Shown piece after piece: positions 34,257 through 44,548 of a DNA stretch of 64,000 bases. The position numbers and the translations under genes were made by a program. The DNA is taken from the NCBI RefSeq assembly GCF_000422865.1, contig NZ_KE383938.1, forward strand, positions 104,925 to 168,924. The letters are read 5' to 3'. This stretch comes from Oceanospirillum maris DSM 6286. GTDB lineage: Bacteria; Pseudomonadota; Gammaproteobacteria; Pseudomonadales; Halomonadaceae. The stretch's first letter is position 1. Every line of letters begins with the position of its first letter. The notes below the pieces were generated by a model that was not told the origin of the DNA, ran no database searches, and worked only from the letters and a program-made list of their open reading frames with translations.

Positions 34257-34964
34257 CTAAAAACTAGTATCGATAATATCGTTATCTATGAGATGACCCA
34301 TCGTGTGCATAATGGCATCACAGCAAGCGCTTGGCTGTGCCTGTAAAATAAAATGTGGGCCGGCTATATCAACAACACTAAGTCTGGAAAAGGCAGCGTT
34401 AAATTCAGCAGCTCTGTCACCCACCAAAACATCATCTTTCGCACGGATATAGGTCGCATCAACCTCAAATAATTGAGAAGAAGAGGTATACGTGAATATT
34501 TGGCGCAACCTTTTTTTCAGGATCTGACCCGACACCGCATCCAGTGCACAACGAAATAAGCTGAGTGTCTCTTCAGAAGCTGAAGCACCCAGCAAAAGTT
34601 TTCTTTCAAGCCAGGGAGCAATAACGGGTATTTTCGAAGAACGCTGTAAAGGCAAAACTGACGCCAGATAAGGCAGCACTCCAGCCGGATTTGACAGAAA
34701 AGAAGCAACAAAAATAACATGCTTAATATTCAGGTCATGCTGACTCAGCAAGGCCTCTGCAATCCCCCCGGAGAAAGACTCCGCCAGGACAACACACTCC
34801 TGGCTTCCGATATGGTCTGCAACATAACGGGATAAAGAGAGGTAATCCTGAGGCCCGTAATTGGGCAAGGTGATAACCTGAGTTTCGACACCTTCAAGCC
34901 GATCTAAAAGCGGCTTAAACAGAATGCCTGTTCCATCCATACCCGGCAGGAGTACAAGCTTCAT
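34257..34964 (-). CDS. Alpha/beta hydrolase
   Basis: A 235-residue alpha/beta hydrolase: oxyanion loop LLPGMDGTGILF at the N-terminus, nucleophile Ser in LAESFSGGIAEAL (~80) and an acid/His pair in VRAKDDVLVG and AGPHFILQAQP. Cytosolic, no signal peptide. Substrate unknown. Confidence 0.82.
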   Translation of the reverse strand: MKLVLLPGMDGTGILFKPLLDRLEGVETQVITLPNYGPQDYLSLSRYVADHIGSQECVVLAESFSGGIAEALLSQHDLNIKHVIFVASFLSNPAGVLPYLASVLPLQRSSKIPVIAPWLERKLLLGASASEETLSLFRCALDAVSGQILKKRLRQIFTYTSSSQLFEVDATYIRAKDDVLVGDRAAEFNAAFSRLSVVDIAGPHFILQAQPSACCDAIMHTMGHLIDNDIIDTSF

Positions 34965-35032
34965 CCTTTAAAATCATCCATGAGCATAAGCCCCTGTTTA
35001 TCAGTATTTTTAATACTCAATACGAGGCAACA

Positions 35033-35803
35033 TCATGACCCCGGGCTGATAATTTTAAATTCTACTGAGATATTGGCCGTATAATTAACTTCATCAAACG
35101 ACGGCTCACGGGCAGGTTCTCTATATTTAGTCATGGATGAAACCGAATCGCTTTCTATTCTGGCCGCTTCTGCGACAAACATGGCACCCCGTGTCGCCTG
35201 CTGGTGAATATTTGAGTCATTAATGGCAATAGGGACCAGTTTTACACCAAGAGATTGCTCATAAAATTCTTTCTGCTTGAGTATTTTTTCCAAAGCATCA
35301 GACTTAACGATCTCTTTAAATTCGTCTTTTTTAGTATGTTCAAACTCAGTACCCGAAAGCTCAACACCCTCCAAACGGTCAGCAATTACGGCCACTTCGG
35401 TAAGATGGGATTCACTGGTAACAGAAACAGCCATTCGGTTCACCACTTTATAGCTCTCCGGCTTACTGCCAAACCAGCCATACTGAGGTGAGGAGGAGAA
35501 TTTTGAGCTGTTAATCAGTTTGTTATCAATTCCAGTAGAAACCAAATAGCTTTCAATCTTATCGCGTAGCTGACCATTTCTGGCAAGTGCACCTGAAAGC
35601 TTTTTATCTTCAGTTGTGACGACCAGGCTAATTATCGCCTTATCAGAATAGGCACGTTTCTCAGCAAAACCACGAATGGAGACGACCTTCTCATTTGGGT
35701 ATAAAAAACCTTTAAGTTCTTCCGGACTGCCTTTGATCTCTGGTGCTGAAAAAACAGGAAAAGAAAGAATAGAAATAAAACTAAGTAAAATTACTTTTTT
35801 CAC
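35033..35803 (-). CDS. SIMPL domain (DUF541) periplasmic protein
   Basis: A 256-residue SIMPL/DUF541 protein with a signal peptide (cleavage near FSAPE, residue ~20). It starts at GTG 35803, following AAGGAC. Conserved patches are VVSIRGFAEKRAYSDKAIIS and VNRMAVSVTSESHLTEVAVI. Such proteins (YggE-like) are linked to oxidative stress protection in E. coli; mechanism unsettled. Confidence 0.82.
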   Translation of the reverse strand: MKKVILLSFISILSFPVFSAPEIKGSPEELKGFLYPNEKVVSIRGFAEKRAYSDKAIISLVVTTEDKKLSGALARNGQLRDKIESYLVSTGIDNKLINSSKFSSSPQYGWFGSKPESYKVVNRMAVSVTSESHLTEVAVIADRLEGVELSGTEFEHTKKDEFKEIVKSDALEKILKQKEFYEQSLGVKLVPIAINDSNIHQQATRGAMFVAEAARIESDSVSSMTKYREPAREPSFDEVNYTANISVEFKIISPGS

Positions 35804-35879
35804 GTTTAAAGTCCTTTTTTGCAGAAAAAAACTAACACCTCGGGGGTACTATTTAAGTGTACTAATCTGATTAATTGTA

Positions 35880-36362
35880 CTAATTCAACCTTAAACTCTC
35901 TGATTGAGTTTCTCCCGGCTTATTGGAAATTTGCAAAACCACTTCATGCTTTACATTATCTTCATGACCACTGTCCGGATAATACCTGAGCAACAAACCT
36001 TTCTCATTCTCCACAATTTCAGGGTATTCAAAAAGATTCTCATGATGATCATCCAAATAGACGGAAAACAATGCCGCCGGACTTTTACTGCCATTCGTAG
36101 GATCAACCTGCATCCATTGAACATAAAGCCATGAACAACCAAGCAAATAGTCAACATAGATCACTCTGTAGAAACCCGTTTCCCCTTCATGCTCCCAACG
36201 GCCTAAAGATTCGATACGGGTAATATCATTGCGGTGGTACGTCATCAGATTCTCAAAGGTAAATTGAGCTGCGTACAAAAGATCGCTAACGAAAATAGCC
36301 GCCATAAACAATAAAACAGAGACCTTTCCTGATCTCCCAACTGAATTAGCAGTCCTCAACAA
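35880..36362 (-). CDS. Exported hypothetical protein
   Basis: A 160-residue protein with a signal peptide (residues ~12-31, ending LLYAA). It begins at TTG 36362 with GGAGCG upstream. The mature part is rich in aromatic residues and has no domain I recognise. The 36363-36525 gap shows nothing. Confidence 0.6.
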   Translation of the reverse strand: MLRTANSVGRSGKVSVLLFMAAIFVSDLLYAAQFTFENLMTYHRNDITRIESLGRWEHEGETGFYRVIYVDYLLGCSWLYVQWMQVDPTNGSKSPAALFSVYLDDHHENLFEYPEIVENEKGLLLRYYPDSGHEDNVKHEVVLQISNKPGETQSESLRLN

Positions 36363-36525
36363 CGCTCCCCCCTAGTTGCGTCCTTAATCACCCTGTGTCC
36401 GTCCCGGAATATTGCGGGCGGTTCAAATTCGGGCCGTTTGAATGCATCCTACCTGAAACCACACCGGGTTTATCGCGACCACTTAACATCTTTCATGAAT
36501 AACCTTCACAGGGTGAAGTGATGAT

Positions 36526-36906
36526 TCAGTCCTGTTCAATAATCTCGGTACACCACTCATCCCAATGACAGGCACTTAGAGTATCGACCCTTGCATCAGG
36601 GTAGATTGAAAGCCACCAATCGAATACCGATTGATACTCCGCTGGCGTTAATTCAAAAGGGACCCAGCCCGCCATTCTGGCGTCCTGATCACAGGGGTCA
36701 CTCCCCTGCCTGAAAAACGTATTCAGGAAGTCTCTTGGCGGGAAAAAACCGGAAAACTTGATGATACTGAAAATCCCATACAGCACATCTGAGTTTTCAC
36801 GAATCACGTTTTTTGCCAACGCTATACTCATAACACGTCCGGTGAGTTCATCTTCAGTGATTTCATTATTGCTGACCACAGAATGATCCCTTTTGCAGGG
36901 GGTCAA
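36526..36906 (-). CDS. Hypothetical protein, immunity-like size
   Basis: A 126-residue cytosolic protein whose TTG start overlaps the stop of the preceding gene (TTGA), so the two form a pair. Trp-rich C-terminal half (VFDWWLSIYPDARVDTLSAC). No family recognised. One of many short orphan genes here that look like immunity proteins without a toxin. Confidence 0.55.
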   Translation of the reverse strand: MTPCKRDHSVVSNNEITEDELTGRVMSIALAKNVIRENSDVLYGIFSIIKFSGFFPPRDFLNTFFRQGSDPCDQDARMAGWVPFELTPAEYQSVFDWWLSIYPDARVDTLSACHWDEWCTEIIEQD

Positions 36907-37361
36907 CCTAAGGCATTAACCGCCTCTTCAATTTGACGCCTGCGAAGTCTTTCGTAGCCTGCGAACACCAGATCAAATTTGTCCTGTTTTACAAAAGGAA
37001 ACTGAAGAAAGTAATGCGCCGTAAACCCCTTGATATGCTCACTTTTCTTGCCATAAATAGCCTGTTCTTCACACCATTCACCGGATGAGCCGCGGATACT
37101 TGTCTTGTAAACACTGACCGCCTGTTCTTTGATATCAAGAAGATAGGTCGTAAAAGCTGCCTTTATCAGCAGATAGCGTTTGCAGCTCGACTGTTCGATA
37201 ATTCTTGTATAGTCCTGACTGCCAATCAAAACCTGCTTATCTTTTAAAAAATCAAACACACCAAAATTTGTTGTGATAATTACACCATAAGCATCACATC
37301 CCATGCGTATCTCACCAAGAGGGATTAACGCTACATGCTCTACGATGGCCTCTCGTCTCAT
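36903..37361 (-). CDS. Hypothetical protein
   Basis: A 152-residue protein, GGAAG before ATG 37361, translationally coupled to the 126-residue gene downstream. Mixed alpha/beta composition with a basic C-terminal helix (YERLRRRQIEEAVNALG). No domain recognised. Confidence 0.6.
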   Translation of the reverse strand: MRREAIVEHVALIPLGEIRMGCDAYGVIITTNFGVFDFLKDKQVLIGSQDYTRIIEQSSCKRYLLIKAAFTTYLLDIKEQAVSVYKTSIRGSSGEWCEEQAIYGKKSEHIKGFTAHYFLQFPFVKQDKFDLVFAGYERLRRRQIEEAVNALG

Positions 37362-37403
37362 AGGGAATAGCTTCCAAAGGCGTAAATAATGAAACCCACC
37401 GTT

Positions 37404-37820
37404 TCACACGGTTTCGTTGTAGTAGGACTCAATCAGATCCGGGGTCATTTTCATCAGAGGCTCCCCGGTGTGATAATCTCGGGCAAAGAAAAAGAACTCT
37501 CTAATGGGAGACTCAAACTGAAGTATCGCGCACCCCAGATCCATAAAGTAGAGCGATCCACCCTGAGCCTGCCCATAGTCAGAGCTGTGTTTTGCCAAGT
37601 GAAGAGCCGCTGCAAGCTTGTCCATTTTAATAACGTCTTCATCAGAGATAACAAGACGTTCAACATCATCTGGATAGAGTGAAAAAGCCGCCAGTTTTCC
37701 GTTGTTAAAGCAGCATTTCACTTCACTGACAACCGCTTCCGGCAGGGCGTTTACCTCTGCTTCAGACATACCAAATTTCAATGATCCCAGGCCGATAAAA
37801 GGCTCCAAACACAGATCCAT
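37404..37820 (-). CDS. Hypothetical protein, immunity-like
   Basis: A 138-residue protein, start set at ATG 37820 after AAAAGGAA. The N-terminal pattern FIGLGSLKFGMSEAEVNALP is shared by several small proteins found next to polymorphic toxins as immunity factors. No toxin lies nearby. Function inferred only weakly. Confidence 0.6.
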   Translation of the reverse strand: MDLCLEPFIGLGSLKFGMSEAEVNALPEAVVSEVKCCFNNGKLAAFSLYPDDVERLVISDEDVIKMDKLAAALHLAKHSSDYGQAQGGSLYFMDLGCAILQFESPIREFFFFARDYHTGEPLMKMTPDLIESYYNETV

Positions 37821-37949
37821 AGAGGATTCCTTTTCTTCTTTGAATATTAACAACGGACATTTCCACTAACGCCCGGATCAGGCGACCCGGGAAATTCGAC
37901 AGCGCTCAAACAGGTTGAAAACCTATGATTCTGTTTTTTTACCACTGAC

Positions 37950-39548
37950 TCAATCACCCTCAGCCAACATTAGCACCTTGCTTGGAGACCAGATAGACGG
38001 GGCGCCATGAGTCACAATGATCACCGTTTGTGGCAGTTTCCTGATGACTTGGGCTATTCCCTGCTCAGTGACCGAATCCAGCGCTGAAGTCGCTTCATCG
38101 AGAATCAACAGAGGTGCATTTTTAATCAAGCCTCTGGCTATCGCTACACGTTGACGCTCCCCCCCTGAAAGCAAGGTACCATTATGCCCCACGGCCAGGT
38201 GAATACCCAACTCAGACCGGTCTATCAGAGGTCCCAGTAAGGCCTGCCTTGCCGCTTTTTCAATATCGGCGTCAGATGCATCAGGCCTACCAAGACGGAT
38301 ATTGTCCGCCATTGATCCTGTAAACAGAATAGGTTCCTGCCCCACATAAGCAAAGCGGTTTACTATCTCTGCGTAGCCCATATGCTCAAGCCCAACGCCA
38401 CCGATGCAGATCATACCGCATTGAGGATCATCAAACCGCATCAACAGCTCTACAAGTGTACTTTTACCACTCCCGCTGGGGCCTCTGATAAGAAACGTAC
38501 TACCTTCCGGAATTTCCAGAGACACTTCAGTCAGAGCGGGAGGCTGCGTCAGACCTTCAACCCTGATGTGGTTACCCTTTGGAACCTCAGCCTGATCCGG
38601 AGCAGGATCATCCAGAACAGGCGTACGGATAACCTGCTCATAGCTGTTGATTGCGGCCTGAAGATCATTGATTCGCGTGCCTATTACAGCCAGCTCCTCC
38701 AGGGGAGCTGCTGCGCGGCCAATCAAAATAATCAGTGCCAGCAGTTCGCCCCCTGAAAGACTTTCACAGAGCAGTACATATCCCGCCAGGCCGACCAAGG
38801 GCAGCGCTGCAGACAGCGAAGACCAGAATGAGGCGATGGCCGCACCTTTGTTGGTATCTGACAGAGCCTGCTCCTGCATCACCCACTTTGCCGCCACTCG
38901 GTCAATCGATTTATTTTTTCCTGTGGCAGTTCTTAGCAGATCCAGATGATCAATAAACTCCCGCATGGACTGCGCGGCACTCAGCTCAGCCTGATGCCGA
39001 TGGCGGTCTACCGATTTCAAGACCCCTTGAGCATAAAACTGCATAGCCAAAGACAAACTCAGTAAAACAACAGCCATCAAAGTGATGTACAAGCCACCGA
39101 TCAGAGCAATACCGACCATTAGCAGTAAAGGAAGAAGAGGCGCATGCAATAACAGCTGCAACTGGTGAGCAGGAATGCTCATCATCCCTGGTATCCCCTG
39201 GCCTGCTAAAACCGACACTTGGGTTCGGAACGCTTCACTGAAACTGGAAAGTTTGGCCCTATCTAGCGCATCACCCAAGGATGTATACATATTCCCCGCC
39301 AGCTGACCTCCAGTGATAAAGCCGGAACGCGTGACGATAACCGTAACAACCACAGCGAAGGCTGCACTCAGTAGAACAGCGATGATGGGCTGACTACCTG
39401 CAACAGTCAAAGCCAGAAGCGTATAAGCAGCAGCTTCACAAACGGCCACCACGACCCATCCAGCACTAACGATCAATAACTGATGACGAGATGGCCCCAT
39501 AAAGGCCAACTGATCCGGTAATTTGCTCAATAAAGAAGTGATGCGCAT
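37950..39548 (-). CDS. ABC exporter-fold transporter, siderophore operon half 2
   Basis: A 532-residue permease-ATPase. Six helices, then Walker A GPSGSGKST (~355), signature LSGGERQR and Walker B LLILDEATSALD. Its ATG overlaps the stop of the partner gene (TAATG). Last gene of the seven-gene siderophore operon. With its partner it forms a YbtPQ/IrtAB-like heterodimer, the second such pair in the window. Could import ferric siderophore directly or export siderophore; the operon already has a full FecBCDE-type importer, so its role is not obvious. Confidence 0.88.
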   Translation of the reverse strand: MRITSLLSKLPDQLAFMGPSRHQLLIVSAGWVVVAVCEAAAYTLLALTVAGSQPIIAVLLSAAFAVVVTVIVTRSGFITGGQLAGNMYTSLGDALDRAKLSSFSEAFRTQVSVLAGQGIPGMMSIPAHQLQLLLHAPLLPLLLMVGIALIGGLYITLMAVVLLSLSLAMQFYAQGVLKSVDRHRHQAELSAAQSMREFIDHLDLLRTATGKNKSIDRVAAKWVMQEQALSDTNKGAAIASFWSSLSAALPLVGLAGYVLLCESLSGGELLALIILIGRAAAPLEELAVIGTRINDLQAAINSYEQVIRTPVLDDPAPDQAEVPKGNHIRVEGLTQPPALTEVSLEIPEGSTFLIRGPSGSGKSTLVELLMRFDDPQCGMICIGGVGLEHMGYAEIVNRFAYVGQEPILFTGSMADNIRLGRPDASDADIEKAARQALLGPLIDRSELGIHLAVGHNGTLLSGGERQRVAIARGLIKNAPLLILDEATSALDSVTEQGIAQVIRKLPQTVIIVTHGAPSIWSPSKVLMLAEGD

Positions 39549-41155
39549 TATTCCGATTCCTTGATCATTGATGACAGGCGGATATGCTGATCCGCAAAGA
39601 CGAGAGCATCAGCATCGTGAGAAACGAGGACAAGTGTTCTGTTACCCTCCAGCGCCAGCATACTCAAGGCCTCCATGACCCTTAGGGCACTTTCGTCATC
39701 CAGTGCACTAGTGGGCTCATCGAAAAGAAGTATCGGCGCTTCAGAAATCAGTTGCCGAGCAAGACCCAACTTCTGCTTCTCACCGCCAGACAATAGTGTC
39801 GCGCAATCTTCCAGGCTCACATCCAGCCCAACCTGCGCTAACGCCTGCAAGAGTGATTCATCCGTCAGGCTCACAGATGTACCCAAACGCAGGTTCTCCC
39901 TAACACTGGCCTCCAGCACACTACAATTTTGGGGCAGCAGCCTAATAGTCGCCTGACGACTCTCGTCATTGAGATCAGACATGCCTATACCCGCTATCCG
40001 GATGCTTCCATCAGTGATGACTTCAAGTCCAGCCATAGCCCTTAACAGCGTCGTTTTACCTGAACCACTGGCCCCTGAGATAATACTGAGTGTACCTGGT
40101 GCAAAATGGTAGTTTGCCCCCTCAATAACGGGTGCTCCCGAAACAGCTATCCTGAGATCTTCGACCTCCAGAGCAAGACTTTTTCCATTTACCTGCCGCT
40201 GGCCTTCCGGCAACACAGGTTCCGTAAAAAAGTCCTCCAAGCGCTGTATTGCTTTGATACCATCGCGTACATAATCCAATCCATGACCCAGTTTCAGCGC
40301 CGGAGTCACAATTGCCAGACCAAACAACATCGCTGCTGCTGTCACGCTAGCCTCCTGTTCCTGGGTAACAAGATAAGCCAGAGTAAAGGTTGTCACTGCC
40401 TGCATAAGCGCCGCTGCCACTGCAGCAGCGGTAGCAACCTTTTTAACCCAAACGACAATACCCTGAGTAAACCCTATACTGGCCTGACGATACGATGCCA
40501 GTGCTCCGGACTCAGCACCGTAGAGTCGGTTTACCCGAATTCCTCGTACATATTCATCAACAGCCGTCACGATCTCAGACATCAACCTAACCCGTTCTTC
40601 ACCAAAACGCGCAGAGACTTTTGGCATCAGCCAAAGATAATAAAGCGAGGCCAAAACACCGGGAATCAGCACGATCAACCCTGCGGGACCAGCGCTTGAT
40701 AACAGCAGCACAACCGATACCAACGGCACCAGAGCAAAGGTCGTTATTTCCCCCGGCAGATGCGCTACAAGGTGATGCAATGCAACCACATCATCACTTA
40801 GCACCCCCCGGATTTTTCGGTCATCCCATCGGCTCAGTGTACTTGCAGGCAACCGGGCCAGATGTCGCGCAACAAACCGACGTAATCGCGATGCGACACC
40901 GGCCTCACCCTGATGACACAACCAGGATGATATGGAGGACAAGCAGGCACCCGAGAAAAGCAGTAAGCCCGCATAGACAATCGATTCTGTGGCAGGACGG
41001 TCAATCAGCTGAACCAGAAACCAGAGAGCTCCCAGCTTTGCCAGTCCAGCTAATCCCGATGTTAGCGTTCCCACTGCCAAACCGGGCATAGATGGACGCA
41101 AAGCGGCCCACAAACTTACTCGTCCGGATGGCATCTGCTGCAGTACTTCAGTCAT
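39548..41155 (-). CDS. ABC exporter-fold transporter, siderophore operon half 1
   Basis: A 535-residue permease-ATPase. Start chosen at ATG 41155 (GGAAGAGA upstream); a longer frame from 41203 lacks a ribosome site. Walker A GASGSGKTT, signature LSGGEKQK, Walker B ILLFDEPTSALD, H-loop VSHDADAL. This non-canonical H-loop region and the Lys in the signature mark it as the divergent half of the heterodimer. Follows the receptor gene after 57 nt. Confidence 0.87.
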   Translation of the reverse strand: MTEVLQQMPSGRVSLWAALRPSMPGLAVGTLTSGLAGLAKLGALWFLVQLIDRPATESIVYAGLLLFSGACLSSISSWLCHQGEAGVASRLRRFVARHLARLPASTLSRWDDRKIRGVLSDDVVALHHLVAHLPGEITTFALVPLVSVVLLLSSAGPAGLIVLIPGVLASLYYLWLMPKVSARFGEERVRLMSEIVTAVDEYVRGIRVNRLYGAESGALASYRQASIGFTQGIVVWVKKVATAAAVAAALMQAVTTFTLAYLVTQEQEASVTAAAMLFGLAIVTPALKLGHGLDYVRDGIKAIQRLEDFFTEPVLPEGQRQVNGKSLALEVEDLRIAVSGAPVIEGANYHFAPGTLSIISGASGSGKTTLLRAMAGLEVITDGSIRIAGIGMSDLNDESRQATIRLLPQNCSVLEASVRENLRLGTSVSLTDESLLQALAQVGLDVSLEDCATLLSGGEKQKLGLARQLISEAPILLFDEPTSALDDESALRVMEALSMLALEGNRTLVLVSHDADALVFADQHIRLSSMIKESE

Positions 41156-41212
41156 AGCGTAAAATCTCTTCCAGGGGCTGGTGGCCAGAGTTGAACAGGG
41201 CATCAGAAGACA

Positions 41213-43462
41213 TTAGAACTCCGTCGTCGCAGAGAGCATAACGGTTCGCGGAGCACCCAGACCCAATGAACTGTAATGAGGCATAGCCCAGTAATCCTTG
41301 TTAGTCAGGTTTTTCACTTTCAAACGCCAGGTCATTGACTGATCTCCCAGATGAGTCTGATAGCGGGCACCCAAGTCATAAATTGTATAGCTCGGTAGCG
41401 AGATCTCATTATCCGAAGCGATGTACTGCTCAGATACAGATGTCACGTTTCCCGTCAACGATAGGTTTGCAAGAAAAGGGGTGTCCCATTCACCACCCAA
41501 CTTACCAACCAATTCCGGTACTCCGGAGGCCTGGTTACCCTGATTAACACCACCCTGGGTCTTAGTCAGTTCCGCGTCCACATAAGCGATCCCCCCCATC
41601 AGGCGAATATTATTGAGCGGCGCCCCGAAGAAACTCCACTCTGCTCCGCGGTTACGCTGCTCACCACCAGAAGAGAACTGATTTGTATCCGGGTCAGTGT
41701 AGCCACTAGGCTTTTTAATCTCATAAAAGCTTATGGTGTGCGCAAAATCGCCCAGATCCAGCTTAATGCCACCTTCCGTCTGCTTCGTTTTATACGGTTC
41801 GAAGATCTCACCAGCATTAGCGGCTGTATTAGGTGCCTGATCACCTTGGCTTAGCCCCTCGATATAATTTGCGTAAAGAGATAACTCATCCGTCAATCGA
41901 AACATCACCGCAGCAGCCGGAGTCACGGCACTTTCATCGTATTGACTCAGCCTCGCACCGGTAGTGGCAAGATAGCTGCTCTGTTCAACCTGCTGCTGCC
42001 TAACGCCCAGCGTCAGCTGTAATCTGCCATCATTGAATGAAAGCGTATCCGCCAGACCAAAGCTGGTCAGTTGAAGGTCGGTCTTTGTGATCGGCTGAAC
42101 ACTGTGAGGGGTATCTCTTGGGTCCCAGACCGGGTCATAGATATTAGTCATCCAGTCACTATTAAGAACCCCGCGACGGGCATTCAGCTGGTAGTCTTCG
42201 TTATAGCGCTTAGCATTCATAGCCAACTCATGACCAACAGTCCCTAGTCGGAAACGAGTACGGAATCCGATTTCAGCCGAATCTCTTTCCGCCTTATCAC
42301 TGGTATCTCCCATGTTATTGCGGTAATCACCCTGCTCGTTGATGATCTGCGCTATGGAAGTGTTCGTTGAACTAAATTCAGTCTCACTCCCCCCAAAGGC
42401 GGCATAAACCATCGTTTGATCACTGATATCATATTCACCACGAATGATTCCCCCCTTGTCTTTCGAGTGATTGAACCCCCAGTCCGGGTTCAGCAAGGTA
42501 TCCGCATCCGGAGGCTTAGGCAGCGATACCCCCGGAGCAAGGGTTACACCCCGGGTTGCGCCATCGACACGGTCTTCACTAACATAGAGATCCGCAAAAA
42601 TTCGCGCCTTTTCTCCACGCCAATCCAAGCCCAGAGATCCAAGCTGAACCTCTTTTTCCTGATCATTAACCGATGTTTCACCATCACGGTATGCACCGTT
42701 AAAACGAACACCAAAAGCCTTGTTAGCACCAAAACGTCGTCCAAAATCCAGATGCCCACCAAATTGCGAGTCCGACATATAGGTTGCGGTTAGTGCAGTC
42801 AGAGGTTTATCTCCGGCTCTTTTGGGCACCAGATTGACCGAACCACCTACAGAGCCGTTAGGCGGCATTCCATTCAGCAAGGCGGAGGGACCTTTAAGCA
42901 CTTCGATACGCTCAAACATTTCAGGGGAACTACGGAAATAAGGAGCAACCCCAAACATGCCATCAAAGGTGACGTCACCAATATCTGAACTGAACCCGCG
43001 GATCGAGTAGCTCTCCAGGTTTTCACCCGTGACGCCACCATTGAATACCGTCGGGTCTGTTGCCGCGATCACATCTGTAATGTTCTGCGCTTGGCGGTCG
43101 TTAATAAATTTTTCGGTATAGCTGATGGTGCTGAAAGGCGTTTCCATAAAGTCTTTCTGACCCAGCATACCCACACCGCCGCCACTTCCTGCCTGACCAC
43201 CTGTATAGGGCGCAACAGCAGCCCCCGAATCACCAATAACAGATATTGGAGCCAGAGTTGTTTCGGTCGATTCTTCATTTTTAAGCACCGCTGACGCATC
43301 GCCACTCGCTCCCTGCGCCTCAGCTGGGGTAGCCCACGCTAGGTTCAACGTGGCAATCAACACAACCGAAACGCCGAAGTGGTGCCGAACCCTACGAGAA
43401 GACATGCAAGCCTCACCGGTTTCAAAAAAAACCAACCCATTGTAATTTAACGTTTTTTTCAT
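41213..43462 (-). CDS. TonB-dependent siderophore receptor, FhuA/FhuE-like
   Basis: A 749-residue receptor. AAAGGAAAG precedes ATG 43462. A long basic N-terminus leads to the signal peptide (hydrophobic ~30-46, ending AEA), TonB box LAPISVIGDS, plug with FERIEVLKGPSALLNGMPPN then GSVGGSVNLVPKRAGD, and a beta-barrel ending in Phe. The GxxPGGxVN-like plug loop is typical of hydroxamate/ferrichrome-type receptors. Fifth gene of the operon, after the binding protein. Ligand unknown. Confidence 0.93.
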   Translation of the reverse strand: MKKTLNYNGLVFFETGEACMSSRRVRHHFGVSVVLIATLNLAWATPAEAQGASGDASAVLKNEESTETTLAPISVIGDSGAAVAPYTGGQAGSGGGVGMLGQKDFMETPFSTISYTEKFINDRQAQNITDVIAATDPTVFNGGVTGENLESYSIRGFSSDIGDVTFDGMFGVAPYFRSSPEMFERIEVLKGPSALLNGMPPNGSVGGSVNLVPKRAGDKPLTALTATYMSDSQFGGHLDFGRRFGANKAFGVRFNGAYRDGETSVNDQEKEVQLGSLGLDWRGEKARIFADLYVSEDRVDGATRGVTLAPGVSLPKPPDADTLLNPDWGFNHSKDKGGIIRGEYDISDQTMVYAAFGGSETEFSSTNTSIAQIINEQGDYRNNMGDTSDKAERDSAEIGFRTRFRLGTVGHELAMNAKRYNEDYQLNARRGVLNSDWMTNIYDPVWDPRDTPHSVQPITKTDLQLTSFGLADTLSFNDGRLQLTLGVRQQQVEQSSYLATTGARLSQYDESAVTPAAAVMFRLTDELSLYANYIEGLSQGDQAPNTAANAGEIFEPYKTKQTEGGIKLDLGDFAHTISFYEIKKPSGYTDPDTNQFSSGGEQRNRGAEWSFFGAPLNNIRLMGGIAYVDAELTKTQGGVNQGNQASGVPELVGKLGGEWDTPFLANLSLTGNVTSVSEQYIASDNEISLPSYTIYDLGARYQTHLGDQSMTWRLKVKNLTNKDYWAMPHYSSLGLGAPRTVMLSATTEF

Positions 43463-43496
43463 TGATCTTTCCTTTTTTCAGGATGTACGTAGCCCT

Positions 43497-43513
43497 CCGC
43501 TCAACAGGAGCGG
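43497..43513 (-). other. Stem-loop in the receptor 5' leader
   Basis: CCGCT / AGCGG with a 7-nt loop sits between the binding-protein and receptor genes. On the transcribed strand the U-run comes before the stem, so it is not a classical terminator; it may stabilise the mRNA or set the relative receptor level. Confidence 0.3.
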
Positions 43514-43573
43514 AAAAAAATAAAAAGAAGTAGAAAATAGGCCTTTTAAAGAGGCCTGGTGACTAGAGGGAGA

Positions 43574-44548
43574 TCATTGCTGATAGCCCTTAATAACATC
43601 ATCGAAGACGCGCTGAAGTGAGGTGGGACTGGCCGCCGTGATATACCAGGCATCCGCATCGACAAAAACAACGTTTCCTTTCTGCCAGGCAGTTGTCCGA
43701 CGTAGCAGAGGATTCGCCATTTGCTCAGCCTGCATGATGGGACGCCGCTCCATAACCGCAGTGCGATCAATGATATAAAGAATATCCGGGTCAGCACGGT
43801 TGATAAATTCACTGGAAACAGGCTGCCCGTGCAGGCTGGTATCTTTTAGAGTACTGGCGGGCTTAACCCCAAGCGCATCAAAGACAAAGCCATAGCGTGA
43901 ATGAACGCCAAAAGAGCTGAATGAGCCATTGTTGTGCATGACAATCAACGCCCTTTCAGGTCGACCTTCCGTAATCTGGCGTACTTTTGACAAATGAGCA
44001 TCAAGTTGGGCGACTTTATCCCGGGCCGCTTCTTCCTTGCCAAAGACTCTGCCCAATAATCGCAGATGCTCCCTAACATCTTTAATGTGATGGCTACCGC
44101 TGTCGCGAAAATCCACATCGAAATGGAGCGTTGGTGCCAGCTCCGATAAAGACTCATATTGGGCAGCCTGAATCGGTGTTATCAGTATCAGGTCTGGCCG
44201 AAGCGCATATATCCGTTCCAGATTTGGCCGTGTGATTGCCCCCAGATCCTCCACGCTGGCATCGGTGCGATAAGAGGCCAGAAAATGTGGTACATAGTCC
44301 TTCACCATGCCTGCAATAGGCACTCCAAGCTGATCCAGAAAGTCCGCTTCATTCATATCCAAAACCGCGACTTTCTGCGGGCGCTCTGTGATACGAGTTG
44401 TTCCTAGTTGGTGCTGAATGACCAGCGGTTCAGTCAGTGGCTCCAATTTCTTTTCCTGTGACACAGGGCCATCATCACACCCCGACAATGCCAGACCTGT
44501 CAGTAGCGCCAGAGGAAACAGTACCCAGGGTTTATCCATCCACTTCAT
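43574..44548 (-). CDS. Ferric-siderophore binding lipoprotein, FatB/CeuE-like
   Basis: A 324-residue class III substrate-binding protein. Start at ATG 44548 (GGAGA upstream), giving a lipoprotein signal with lipobox LALSGC at residues ~16-21; the longer frame is not plausible. The two lobes contain KVAVLDMNEADFLDQLGVPI and RALIVMHNNGSFSSFG, typical of the FatB/CeuE/VctP group for catecholate or mixed siderophores. Overlaps the ATPase gene by 17 nt. Delivers the ligand from receptor to the permease pair. Confidence 0.9.
   Translation of the reverse strand: MKWMDKPWVLFPLALLTGLALSGCDDGPVSQEKKLEPLTEPLVIQHQLGTTRITERPQKVAVLDMNEADFLDQLGVPIAGMVKDYVPHFLASYRTDASVEDLGAITRPNLERIYALRPDLILITPIQAAQYESLSELAPTLHFDVDFRDSGSHHIKDVREHLRLLGRVFGKEEAARDKVAQLDAHLSKVRQITEGRPERALIVMHNNGSFSSFGVHSRYGFVFDALGVKPASTLKDTSLHGQPVSSEFINRADPDILYIIDRTAVMERRPIMQAEQMANPLLRRTTAWQKGNVVFVDADAWYITAASPTSLQRVFDDVIKGYQQ

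Noticed and set aside
43497-43513. Terminator between binding-protein and receptor genes
   Set aside because: The stem has its T-run on the wrong side for the minus-strand transcript.
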